Below, piece by piece: positions 9,241 to 17,630 of a stretch of DNA of 64,000 bases. Position numbers and translations under genes: made by a program. The DNA comes from Stieleria varia (GTDB lineage: Bacteria; Planctomycetota; Planctomycetia; Pirellulales; Pirellulaceae). The first letter of the stretch is position 1; each line of letters opens with the position of its first letter. The DNA lies in contig NZ_CP151726.1 of the NCBI RefSeq assembly GCF_038443385.1, positions 1,054,001 through 1,118,000 on the forward strand. Direction: 5' to 3'. Under the pieces are notes generated by a model. It was given only the letters and a program-made list of their open reading frames with translations. It was not told where the DNA came from and did not search any database.

Positions 9241-11204
9241 GACGATTCGATGAGCCTTTGGATCGGACAGAAGTCGCCACGCGTGTCGCCCGAAATCTGA
9301 GTCGCGACAGATGGTTGGAATCGATCATCTCACTGGCTCGGCAGCGTGCAAAGGTGATCCGAGGCATGTCCGCCGAGCAGCTCAGACAAGAAACCGTTCG
9401 GCTCAGAATTCCGGGTACCGTCCTGGACGTTCAACGCGTTGCCATGGCGACTGCTGCGGTGATCGAGGCGGTTCGCCGTGTTCAGGCAGTGGAGCTATTC
9501 GACACGCAACTGAGAGCCGGTTTGATCGTCGGGTGCGGCGCGATCGCGGAGATGCAAACCGGCGAAGGAAAGACGTTGGCCGGGGTCATTCCCGCTTACC
9601 TCCACTCGCTCTCCGGACGTGGTGTGCATGTTGCCACGACCAACGCCTATCTTGCTCGGCGGGATCATCAGCTACTCAGCCCGATCTTTCAATGTTTGGA
9701 TGTGTCCGCTGGGTTGGTGGAGGATGAAGCAGACTTTCGAACGACTCAAATGGCTTATCGATGTGATGTGACCTTCGGATCAGGTTATGCATTTGGTTTT
9801 GATTACATGCGCGACCAACTTGCCCTGCGAGCGGCTTCCGCGGTGGAGTTGGGCACCACCACGCTCCATCGCATCCACGGCTTTGATACCCACGAACTGC
9901 TACGGCAACGTGGATTGAATGTGGCGATCATTGACGAAGCCGATCAGGTGATGATCGACGACGCCGTCTCGCCCCTATTGCTCAGCGGTCCACGTTCGCA
10001 GAAGCCCGCCGATGCCGAGGTCCATCTCGCGGCGTTGACGATGGTTGAAAAAATGCGATTCGGAGACGACTTTCGCATCGATCAGTTGGTGCGAGCGATC
10101 ACCTTGACCGATGAAGGTCACCGAAAGGTGTACAGCAACAGACGAATGACGATGCATCATGCCTTGATGCGTCCTTGGCACGAGTACGTTGCCTTGGCAT
10201 TGAAGGCCAAGCATCTGGTACACCGAGACGTCCACTACATCGTCAGTGGTCAAGAAATCCAAATCGTCGATGAATCCACCGGCAGGATCTTTAGCGATCG
10301 CACTTGGTCTGACGGACTGCATCAGGCAGTCCAAGCCGCAGAGGAGTTGCCGATCACGGCCGAAACACGCGCGTTGGCAAAGATCACCCGCCAACGCTTC
10401 TTTCGCCTCTACGGAACACTGGGCGGCATGACCGGGACGGCAGATGGCTGTCAGACGGAGTTCGAATCGATCTATGGAACGCCCGTGGTTCGGGTGCCTA
10501 CTCGCAACCCCAATCGTCGCGTGGTTTTCCCGACCCGCATCTGTCGCAATGCCAACGAAAAGGCGATCGCAATCGCTGCGGAAACAGAAGAAATGCTGCG
10601 TGCAGGTCGGGCGGTGTTGATCGGGACGCACAGCATCGCGCAAAGTGAGTTGATCGTCGCGGCGATGACGCAACGATCCATTCCGGTGCGGTTGCTCAAT
10701 GGCGTGCAGGATGAAAGCGAAGCGGAGATCATCGCCCGAGCTGGCGTCGAGGGAGCCGTCACGGTGGCCACAAACTTGGCCGGACGCGGTACCGACATTC
10801 GGCTCGATGATGCGGTTGCACGACGCGGCGGTTTGCATGTGATTGTTTCTCAACACCACCCGATGGCTCGGGTGGATCGCCAGATGATCGGTCGGGCCGC
10901 CAGATGCGGAGACCCCGGCAGCGCCAGCTTCTACATAGCTGCAGATGACGAATGGATCCAACAGCACGCACCTTGGTTGGCTCGGACCGTTCGTCACATC
11001 ACCGACAGCGGGATGGTGCCTGGTCAGTCGTTGGATCGCCATGTCGCACGTGCACAACGTCGCTGCGAGATCGCTGCTGCACAAGCCCGGCATCAACTGC
11101 TCAAACGTGACGAAGAAGCGATCGCGTTGATGCGAGCGCCGACTTTCCTTTCCAGGCTCCTGTCCAAATTCGGTGTCAAAGAGTCAGATCGGAGCGCCCG
11201 ATGA
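9237..11204 (+). CDS. Short SecA-like preprotein translocase ATPase (accessory SecA paralogue)
   Basis: 655 residues from the ATG at 9237, chosen because it forms an ATGA overlap with the preceding stop; the frame is open further upstream. SecA motifs appear in order: MQTGEGKT (Walker A, about 106-113), TFGSGYAFGFDYMRD, IDEADQVMIDDA (DEAD-like Walker B, about 232), GGMTGTA, VATNLAGRGTDI, and an IGRAARCGDPGS arginine-finger region. Canonical SecA is about 830-900 residues. Here the chain ends shortly after the second nucleotide-binding domain, so most of the helical wing/scaffold and the C-terminal zinc-binding CxC motif are missing, and the preprotein cross-linking region looks short. Sitting between TolC and HlyD genes is unusual for SecA. 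I infer a specialised motor for export of particular substrates. Confidence 0.9.
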   Translation: MRRFDEPLDRTEVATRVARNLSRDRWLESIISLARQRAKVIRGMSAEQLRQETVRLRIPGTVLDVQRVAMATAAVIEAVRRVQAVELFDTQLRAGLIVGCGAIAEMQTGEGKTLAGVIPAYLHSLSGRGVHVATTNAYLARRDHQLLSPIFQCLDVSAGLVEDEADFRTTQMAYRCDVTFGSGYAFGFDYMRDQLALRAASAVELGTTTLHRIHGFDTHELLRQRGLNVAIIDEADQVMIDDAVSPLLLSGPRSQKPADAEVHLAALTMVEKMRFGDDFRIDQLVRAITLTDEGHRKVYSNRRMTMHHALMRPWHEYVALALKAKHLVHRDVHYIVSGQEIQIVDESTGRIFSDRTWSDGLHQAVQAAEELPITAETRALAKITRQRFFRLYGTLGGMTGTADGCQTEFESIYGTPVVRVPTRNPNRRVVFPTRICRNANEKAIAIAAETEEMLRAGRAVLIGTHSIAQSELIVAAMTQRSIPVRLLNGVQDESEAEIIARAGVEGAVTVATNLAGRGTDIRLDDAVARRGGLHVIVSQHHPMARVDRQMIGRAARCGDPGSASFYIAADDEWIQQHAPWLARTVRHITDSGMVPGQSLDRHVARAQRRCEIAAAQARHQLLKRDEEAIALMRAPTFLSRLLSKFGVKESDRSAR

Positions 11205-12094
11205 AATTCCTGAAGGGCAATTCTTTGATTCCCCGGCTCGCGATCGTGTTGGCTGTCGTCTGTGTGACGTACACCGGTTCCCGTACGATAGCCGCCGATC
11301 TGGAGGGCTACACCGAACCCTATCGCAACGTTGCCGTCGCCTCACCAGAGATCGGAGTGATCGAGTCGTTGGCGGTAGAGGAAGGCGATCATGTCGGCAA
11401 AGGACAATTATTGATTCAGATGGAGGACTCCGTGCTACGGGCCAGTATGGCTGTCGCGCGCGCTGCGATGGACTCCACCGGTCGCGTCAGCGAGGCCGAA
11501 GCTGATCTGCAGGCCAAGCGAGATCAACTGGACAGCTACAAGGCCTTGATCGAGCGCGGAAATGCCACTCAGCGAGAGCTCGATCGTGCCAAGGAAGCGG
11601 TCTTAGTGAGCGAGTCTCGTTTGCAAAGCATCCGCGAAGAAATGCACGTCCGGAAACTGGAATTTCAACGCGCCGAAGCTCAATGGAAACTCCGGCAGAT
11701 CACTTCGCCCCTGGACGGCGTGGTCGTATCGATCGCCAAGCGTTCGGGTGAGTTTGTCGCGCCCACGGATCCGGTGATCCTGCAAGTCGCCCAGTTGGAT
11801 CGGCTGAGCGTCGTTTTCTCCGTTCCCATTTCACAAGCGGATGGATTGGCCGATGATCAAACCGTGTCTCTGCGAGTCGGTCGGGATCTGGTGGTTACCA
11901 AAGGAACGATCGAATACGTGTCGCCGCTGACGGACCCGCAAAGCGGGTCACGCAGAGTTCGAATACGCATCGAAAACTCCGACTTGGCGTTGTCAGGCGG
12001 CGTGGTCTGTCGATGGGATCTCAATCATGCACCTTCGACAGATCCGAGTATCCGACGTCAAGCAACTCGTGGCCCCGTTCGATCGCTCTGGTAG
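11201..12094 (+). CDS. HlyD-family periplasmic adaptor
   Basis: 297 residues, ATG at 11201 overlapping the previous stop (ATGA). An N-terminal signal or anchor (LIPRLAIVLAVVCVTYTGS) is followed by a biotinyl-lipoyl-like half (GVIESLAVEEGDHVGKGQLL), a coiled-coil hairpin (about residues 75-155, SEAEADLQAKRDQLDSYKAL), the second lipoyl half (ITSPLDGVVVS) and a beta-barrel. This is the layout of RND/ABC membrane-fusion proteins, joining an inner-membrane component to a TolC-type channel. It is short for the family, and the C-terminal tail is basic and probably disordered. The neighbours supply the matching outer-membrane protein and two further HlyD-type proteins, but no ABC or RND transporter. 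Confidence 0.85.
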   Translation: MKFLKGNSLIPRLAIVLAVVCVTYTGSRTIAADLEGYTEPYRNVAVASPEIGVIESLAVEEGDHVGKGQLLIQMEDSVLRASMAVARAAMDSTGRVSEAEADLQAKRDQLDSYKALIERGNATQRELDRAKEAVLVSESRLQSIREEMHVRKLEFQRAEAQWKLRQITSPLDGVVVSIAKRSGEFVAPTDPVILQVAQLDRLSVVFSVPISQADGLADDQTVSLRVGRDLVVTKGTIEYVSPLTDPQSGSRRVRIRIENSDLALSGGVVCRWDLNHAPSTDPSIRRQATRGPVRSLW

Positions 12095-12100
12095 TCCAGC

Positions 12101-13588
12101 ATGACTCTCGATTCGGACAACACGACTCACGGCGGTTCCGGCGATCACAAGATCGCATCGGAACCGTTGTTCGTTTTGCCGACGGGACACACAACAGGTC
12201 GCAAAACGGGTGACGCCAAGTCGACCGGGGCACCCTCACCGATGGCGGACTCGGAGGCTGCCAAGCTGCTCGCAGCGGCACTGGAGTTGATCAGCAGTCT
12301 GGATCAACATGACCAGTTCGCATCCGCGGCGTCGACCACCGCTGCATCCATTGCGAATTGGCTCAGTTGTCCTCGCGTCGTGCTTGCTTGGCAGCCCCGT
12401 CCCGATTCGCCTCTGCAAATTTGCGGTGACACGGCGACTGCGGACAGTACTACACTGCTGGCCGCGGCGGACGAGATCTCGGCGCGTGGATCGTTAACGG
12501 ATTCTGGTTCGACCGATCCGAGCCAACGCCATTCGCTGATGGCCGTCAAACAGTTCGCAAAGGCCGCGGCCTGCAAACGCGTCTTGGGTGTCGCGTTGCA
12601 GGATCGAGATCAGCGTGGCGGCGCGTTGTTGCTGTGTTATGACCGTGCGATCTCGGAGAGCCAAGCCGCCACGACGCTACGTTGTCTCGACGCGGTGCGA
12701 GTGCCGTTGGCGGGAAAGCTGGCGGCGATCGATCGAAATCAGCCCGGTCGATTTCGACAATGGATGCTTGCCTGGTCCGATGCAAAGTATCATGAGAAAC
12801 ACAAGTGGTTGATCGCAGGAATCGTGCTCGTCGGTACCCTGCTGTGCTTTCCAGTCACCTATCACGTCGCGGCAGATTGTCGGCTGCAACCCGTGCTGCG
12901 TCGCTACGTAGCGACGCCGATCGACGGACCGTTAGAAAAGGTCTATGTGCGACCTGGTGACGAAGTCCAGTCGGGTGACTTGTTGGCTAAGATCAATTCA
13001 CGAGAAATCAACTATCAACTGGCGGCCAAGGAAGCAGACCGCGAACGATTGGCGGCCAAGCTGAAGGGACAACGCGCCCGTCAGGAGTTCGCAGAGAGCA
13101 CGCTGACCGAGCTGGAACTGCAAAGCGTGCAACTGGAGATTGATCTGCTGTTGCATCAACGCTCACATTTGGAGATCAGAAGCCCTCTGTCGGGAATGGT
13201 GGTCAGCGGCGATCTGGAACGCAGCGAAGGGATTCCGCTTCGCAAAGGTGACACGTTGATGGAGATCGCTCCGTTGACACAGATGGTCGTCGAAATCTCA
13301 GTTCCCGAAAGCGAGTTGACTCACGTCGAGTCGGGAATGCTCGCTCGATTTCAGCTCTACGCGTTGCCCGGTCAATCGTTGGACGCGACCATTGGCACCG
13401 TTCATCCGGCGGCGGAGTTGATTGACAACGAAAACGTTTTTGTCGCCGAAGCCGTGGTCGAGGACTCGGATGGCTTGCTCCGTCCTGGGATGAAGGGGCG
13501 TGTGTGGGTACGCAGTGATAAGAAAACGATCGCGTGGATCGCCTTCCACAGGGCCTATCATGCGGTCCGCCGCTCAGTGGGGTGGTGA
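12101..13588 (+). CDS. GAF-like domain / transmembrane / HlyD-type adaptor fusion
   Basis: 495 residues. Residues about 52-210 look like a cytoplasmic GAF-type sensor (alternating helices and strands, LEL..SL at the start, GVALQDRDQRGGALLLCYD near the end). One transmembrane helix follows at about 236-253 (WLIAGIVLVGTLLCFPV). The periplasmic part is HlyD-like: a lipoyl half (GPLEKVYVRPGDEVQSGDLL), a short coiled coil (about 315-370) and the second half (IRSPLSGMVVSGDL), then a beta-barrel and a C-terminal basic stretch. The fusion would let a cytoplasmic signal reach a periplasmic adaptor. The start is 6 bp after the previous stop, and the stop overlaps the next gene. HlyD part firm; GAF call moderate. 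Confidence 0.8.
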   Translation: MTLDSDNTTHGGSGDHKIASEPLFVLPTGHTTGRKTGDAKSTGAPSPMADSEAAKLLAAALELISSLDQHDQFASAASTTAASIANWLSCPRVVLAWQPRPDSPLQICGDTATADSTTLLAAADEISARGSLTDSGSTDPSQRHSLMAVKQFAKAAACKRVLGVALQDRDQRGGALLLCYDRAISESQAATTLRCLDAVRVPLAGKLAAIDRNQPGRFRQWMLAWSDAKYHEKHKWLIAGIVLVGTLLCFPVTYHVAADCRLQPVLRRYVATPIDGPLEKVYVRPGDEVQSGDLLAKINSREINYQLAAKEADRERLAAKLKGQRARQEFAESTLTELELQSVQLEIDLLLHQRSHLEIRSPLSGMVVSGDLERSEGIPLRKGDTLMEIAPLTQMVVEISVPESELTHVESGMLARFQLYALPGQSLDATIGTVHPAAELIDNENVFVAEAVVEDSDGLLRPGMKGRVWVRSDKKTIAWIAFHRAYHAVRRSVGW

Positions 13589-13593
13589 CGCCG

Positions 13594-15960
13594 ATGACTC
13601 GTTATGCGAAACGCCAAGGCCGGCCGCCTGAACAAGAGATCTACGTCGAGTATCCTCGCCGATCCGATCACGACCAATCCGACGGACTCTTGGATACCGT
13701 TGATTTGAATCAAAGTCCCGTGCGAGTGGCCGATGACGTCATCGTGTGGCCGACCCTATCGCAAGGCCGGCGTGTGTATCGGCTGGAGATACCGACACTG
13801 CATCGCTACTACGAAATCGGCTCCAGCGAGTATGTCTTTCTGTCGCTCTTGGACGGCAGCAATACGCTGGCGCAGGCTTGTGGGCTCGCCGCCGCACAGC
13901 TTGGTAATGAGGCCATCACGTCAGAGCAAGCCGAGTCAATGGTCCGGTGGTTGCTCGATGAACAACTGGCGTACTTGCCCGACAGCGGCACTCCGACTCG
14001 CGATGCCAAAACGAGCGGCGATGTGCCCCACACAAAATTGTTGATGGGCAAACAGTCGGCGCTGCTGAAACGCTTCAATCCGTTTTGGATCAAGCTGCCG
14101 TTGATGAAACAAGGCGGGCGTGGCGCTGCCGCGTTGCAACGGCTGGGCGGGACCTTTGGTTGGTTGTTTGCAACCATCCCATTGCTGTTCGGATGCGTGT
14201 TGATCGTGATCGCTGGCATCAGCTTGTGGATTCACGGATTGAGCGTCCTGCAACCGGCCAAAACGCTGTTCAGTCCTGACAACTGGTTTTGGCTGCTGGT
14301 GACATGGGTGTTGCTGAAACTGATTCACGAAACCGCTCACGCAGCAGCATGTCATCGTGTCGGTGGCGTGGTTCGTGAAATGGGTGTCGTGTTGGTCTTG
14401 CTGGCGCCGATGGCCTACGTCGATGTCAGCAGTGTTTGGCGAATCGCGTCACGCCGCAAGCGAATGTTGGTCTCCGCCGCGGGCGTGTATGTCGAATGGG
14501 TCATCGCGTCGGTTGCCCTGATGCTGTTGCTGAGCATCGACGCACCGCATTGGCAATGGATGCTCAACAACATTGCGTTGACCGCCGGGGTGTCGACTTT
14601 TTTATTCAACGCAAACGTCTTGATGAGGTTCGATGGTTACTACGTGCTGTCGGATTGGGTTCAGATCCCCAACTTGTACACGCAATCACAGGGCGAGTTG
14701 AAGCGGTTGGTACAGCGTTACGCGTTTGACATGCCGACGCACTCTGGGCGGACCAGTGGCTGGCGATGGTGGTTTTGTGTTTTTTACGGGATTGCCGCGT
14801 TGATTTGGAAAGTGTTGGTGTGCACCACGCTGATCATCGCTGCGTCGACGATGTTTGCCGGCGCGGGCGTGGTGCTGGCAGTCTTGGGCGGCGGCATGTG
14901 GATTGGGCAACCCGCGTTCCGCTTCATTCGATTCGCGCGAGAACAATGGCGTTTTGATCGAGCCCGGTTGGTGCGAGCAGCGGCGGCTGTGGTGGGGTGC
15001 TGTGTCATGACCATGGCGATCTTGCTCTGGATGCCGATCCCGACGTCGGTTCGGTTTCACGGGGTCGTCACGTACGCCAGCCAAACGATCGTCCGCAGCG
15101 GCGTGGATGGATTTGTGACCGACGTTCACGTTGCGGATCGACAACGGGTGCGCAGCGGCGACTTGCTGCTTGAGATCGAGAACCAAAGTTTGTTGACCGA
15201 GATCTCTCAGTTGAAACTCTTGCTGGAGGAGAACCAGTGGCGACGTCGAGCGGCCAACGATCGACACGATCCCTCGACGTTGGGAGTCTTGGATGCCAAA
15301 GCGGATTCCTTGGAAAAGCAAATCGCGGAATTGCAAGCAAAAGCGGCGACCTTGCGTTTGCTGGCACCGCGAGACGGGATCGTGGTTGCACGCAATTTGC
15401 GTTCACGATTGGCGACGTTTGTCCGAGAAGGTGACGAGTTGATGGCAATCGTCGGCGAGGGTGAACGCGAAGTCACCGCTTTGATTCATCAGGACGATAT
15501 CCATTTGGTCAGAGCACAGTTGGGCAAACCGGTTCTGGTGACCGATCCCGGCGACACGCTGTATCAAGGCACTTTGGTGAGGATTGAGCCGCGGGCCTCA
15601 CACCGGTTGACGCATCCTGCATTGGCGGCGACCCGGAACGGTCCACTGAGCGTGGAGCAAGCCGATCAGGAGCCCGATCAGGAGCCCGATCAGCGGGCCG
15701 ATCAGCAGGCTGAGTTGCAGTTGAGCGACGCGTACTTTACGGCCCGCGTGACGCTGGATTCCAGACCTGATGGCGTCGCTTCGCGGCTCGATTGGCCAGC
15801 AGAGCATTCCATGGATGACGTCATCGGATCACAAAAAGCCTTGGCATCTGGGATGCGAACCGTTATTCATGCGGGATACCGTAGTGATTCTCTGAGTCGA
15901 CGATTGCAAATCGCGATCGAGCGGCTTTGGTATCAGGCTGCGCAACGGGAGGAAAGATAG
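13594..15960 (+). CDS. PqqD-like / M50 site-2-type metalloprotease / HlyD fusion
   Basis: About 788 residues from ATG 13594; a GTG at 13585 overlapping the previous stop (GTGA) would add three residues and is equally plausible. Residues about 45-125 resemble a PqqD/winged-helix peptide-binding domain (LHRYYEIGSSEYVFLSLLDG). Several membrane segments carry the M50 zinc site HETAH (residues 245-249) and the second motif FDGYY (346-350). After more membrane helices the C-terminal periplasmic part is HlyD-like (GFVTDVHVADRQRVRSGDLL; LRLLAPRDGIVVA). This architecture is known from proteins linked to peptide modification and export. I infer intramembrane processing of the substrate coupled to the adaptor. 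A Gln/Asp/Pro-rich loop built from 12-bp repeats interrupts the barrel. Last gene of the operon. Confidence 0.88.
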   Translation: MTRYAKRQGRPPEQEIYVEYPRRSDHDQSDGLLDTVDLNQSPVRVADDVIVWPTLSQGRRVYRLEIPTLHRYYEIGSSEYVFLSLLDGSNTLAQACGLAAAQLGNEAITSEQAESMVRWLLDEQLAYLPDSGTPTRDAKTSGDVPHTKLLMGKQSALLKRFNPFWIKLPLMKQGGRGAAALQRLGGTFGWLFATIPLLFGCVLIVIAGISLWIHGLSVLQPAKTLFSPDNWFWLLVTWVLLKLIHETAHAAACHRVGGVVREMGVVLVLLAPMAYVDVSSVWRIASRRKRMLVSAAGVYVEWVIASVALMLLLSIDAPHWQWMLNNIALTAGVSTFLFNANVLMRFDGYYVLSDWVQIPNLYTQSQGELKRLVQRYAFDMPTHSGRTSGWRWWFCVFYGIAALIWKVLVCTTLIIAASTMFAGAGVVLAVLGGGMWIGQPAFRFIRFAREQWRFDRARLVRAAAAVVGCCVMTMAILLWMPIPTSVRFHGVVTYASQTIVRSGVDGFVTDVHVADRQRVRSGDLLLEIENQSLLTEISQLKLLLEENQWRRRAANDRHDPSTLGVLDAKADSLEKQIAELQAKAATLRLLAPRDGIVVARNLRSRLATFVREGDELMAIVGEGEREVTALIHQDDIHLVRAQLGKPVLVTDPGDTLYQGTLVRIEPRASHRLTHPALAATRNGPLSVEQADQEPDQEPDQRADQQAELQLSDAYFTARVTLDSRPDGVASRLDWPAEHSMDDVIGSQKALASGMRTVIHAGYRSDSLSRRLQIAIERLWYQAAQREER
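15664..15711 (+). repeat. Four 12-bp in-frame tandem repeats
   Basis: Four consecutive 12-bp units beginning GATCAG encode DQEP, DQEP, DQRA, DQQA inside the HlyD-like part of the M50 fusion. In-frame expansion gives a hydrophilic loop and is probably length-variable between strains. Confidence 0.9.
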
Positions 15961-16100
15961 AGGGACTCGGAATAGGTTTTGCCAGTCATTTCGGTTGATT
16001 GCCCTGGCGACCCGGCAGGGAGGCTGCCGATGACAACGAGGAATCGCTTGATTGCCCCGAACCGATGGTTCTGAACCGATTGCTCTGTACCGACGCATTG

Positions 16101-17021
16101 ATGAATGATCTGGCTGTCGTATTCCTGACCTTCAATCGACCGGATTCGGCTGCGCGAGCATTGCGTCACATTCGGCTGGCCCAGCCGGAGCATCTGTTCT
16201 TTGTCAGCGACGGTGCCCGCGATGACCGGCCCGACGAAGAATCACTGGTCCGTGAAACACGTGCCCTGGTGGACACGGTGGATTGGCCATGTCGGGTTCA
16301 CCGGATCTTTGCACAGCAAAACATGGGATGTGCACAGCGTGTGAGTTCGGCCGTCACCAAGGCCTTGGAAACGGTTGACCGTGTGGTCGTCTTGGAAGAT
16401 GACTGCGTGCCCGATCCCACGTTTTTCGGCTACTGTCAAACCTTGTTGGATCGTTATGCCGATGACCAGCGGGTAATGTCGATCACGGGCAACAATTTTC
16501 AGTTGGGACGCAGCCGGACGGAATGTAGCTACTATTTTTCTAAGTATGCTCATTGCTGGGGCTGGGCGACATGGCGGCGAGCTTGGCAACACTTTGATCT
16601 TTCACTCTCGCGTTGGCCTGACATCCGTGACTCAGGGCAACTGGCCGCGATTTGTCCTGATCCGTATGAACTGGAGTATTGGACGGACAATTTCGATCGA
16701 GTCTTCGCCGGGCAGATCAATAGCTGGGCGTTCCCGTGGAATCTTGCTTGCTGGCTGAACCATGGGTTGGTCGCGACGCCGAACGTGAACTTGGTATCGA
16801 ACGTCGGATGTGGTGACGATGCAACGCACACGCGGAAACGCACTTCGGTGATCGGGCTTCCCACGCAAGCGTTGGGTTCGATGCGTCACCCTGAACGCGT
16901 GATGCAGAACGTCGCCGCCGACCGCTTCGTCGATCACTGGGTGTTCAGTGGCATCCATCGGCCTGGACCGCTGAAACGACTGCGCCGCCGGTTGGGAATC
17001 ACCCGGCGTCGAGCAGCGTAG
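16101..17021 (+). CDS. Glycosyltransferase of the GT-A/GNT-like family
   Basis: 307 residues if started at the ATG at 16101, which places the conserved VVFLTFNRPDSAARAL strand at the N-terminus; the frame is open to ATG 16065 and 15999. VVVLEDDCVPDPTFF holds an acidic DxD-like metal-binding region at about residue 100. YCWGWATWRRAW-type residues (HCWGWATWRRAW) and the W-rich middle match a family of nucleotide-sugar transferases often annotated as HlpA-like or sugar transferase. The C-terminus is Arg-rich. It follows the export operon by about 140 bp, so co-transcription with it is possible, which could mean glycosylation of an exported protein; that link is inference. Confidence 0.7.
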   Translation: MNDLAVVFLTFNRPDSAARALRHIRLAQPEHLFFVSDGARDDRPDEESLVRETRALVDTVDWPCRVHRIFAQQNMGCAQRVSSAVTKALETVDRVVVLEDDCVPDPTFFGYCQTLLDRYADDQRVMSITGNNFQLGRSRTECSYYFSKYAHCWGWATWRRAWQHFDLSLSRWPDIRDSGQLAAICPDPYELEYWTDNFDRVFAGQINSWAFPWNLACWLNHGLVATPNVNLVSNVGCGDDATHTRKRTSVIGLPTQALGSMRHPERVMQNVAADRFVDHWVFSGIHRPGPLKRLRRRLGITRRRAA

Positions 17022-17051
17022 TTGGCTTCACCTGGGTTTTAGATCACAGGA

Positions 17052-17630
17052 TCAGATCTCGGTATCGATCAATTCCCAGGAGGCGGAATCGGTTTCGCGT
17101 CGCCACAGGTCTTCGATCGGCTGGCCGTTGAGCAAGCTGGTCACGACGCTGGCCATCGGCTCGGGGATCACGAGGGCGACGATCTCGTCGCGTCCTTTCC
17201 GAACGCATTTGTTGAGGGCCTTCAGCACACGTGCTTTGGCCTCCATCAAGCCTTCGCCTCCGGGGGCACAGAACTCTTCCGCGTGATCGATTCCCTGTCG
17301 GTAGACGCGGGGGTGATTTCGGCGGACTTCCTCGATCAGTTTGCCATGCCACAGGCCGTGATCGACGTTCTTAAAGGCATCGACCACTTTGACTTTGACG
17401 TCATGAGCTTCGGATAAACGATCGGCGGTCGCGCGTGCGGATTCGCTGGGGCAGCAATAAATGGTTTTGAAGGGAATATCCGCCAAGGCCGCTGCTAGGG
17501 TTTCGACCTGCTGTTCCCCTCGCTCGCTCAACGGCATGTCAAGCGAACCTTTCATCCGTCCTTGATCATCAAAGTCCGTCGCGCCGGGGCGAATCACCAT
17601 CACGCGAGTCAGTGTTGCGGTCCGTGACAT
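17052..17630 (-). CDS. Histidine-phosphatase-fold protein lacking both catalytic histidines (probable pseudoenzyme)
   Basis: 192 residues with the layout of the phosphoglycerate-mutase/histidine phosphatase family: an N-terminal strand, GRMKGSLDMPLSERG, CPSESARATAD, a GLWHG segment, PGGEG and a late hydrophobic strand. The defining RHG motif reads RPG (codons CGC CCC GGC), so the phospho-accepting histidine is proline. The second histidine, normally in a V-x-H-G-G context, is also absent (ALVIPEP). Catalysis by the family mechanism is therefore unlikely. The start codon overlaps the stop of rpe by one base, so the two are translated together; a regulatory or binding role is a guess. Confidence 0.8.
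   Translation of the reverse strand: MSRTATLTRVMVIRPGATDFDDQGRMKGSLDMPLSERGEQQVETLAAALADIPFKTIYCCPSESARATADRLSEAHDVKVKVVDAFKNVDHGLWHGKLIEEVRRNHPRVYRQGIDHAEEFCAPGGEGLMEAKARVLKALNKCVRKGRDEIVALVIPEPMASVVTSLLNGQPIEDLWRRETDSASWELIDTEI

Noticed and set aside
9975-11096. 373-residue minus-strand frame
   Set aside because: Antisense to the SecA-like gene; composition (many Cys, His) is typical of shadows.
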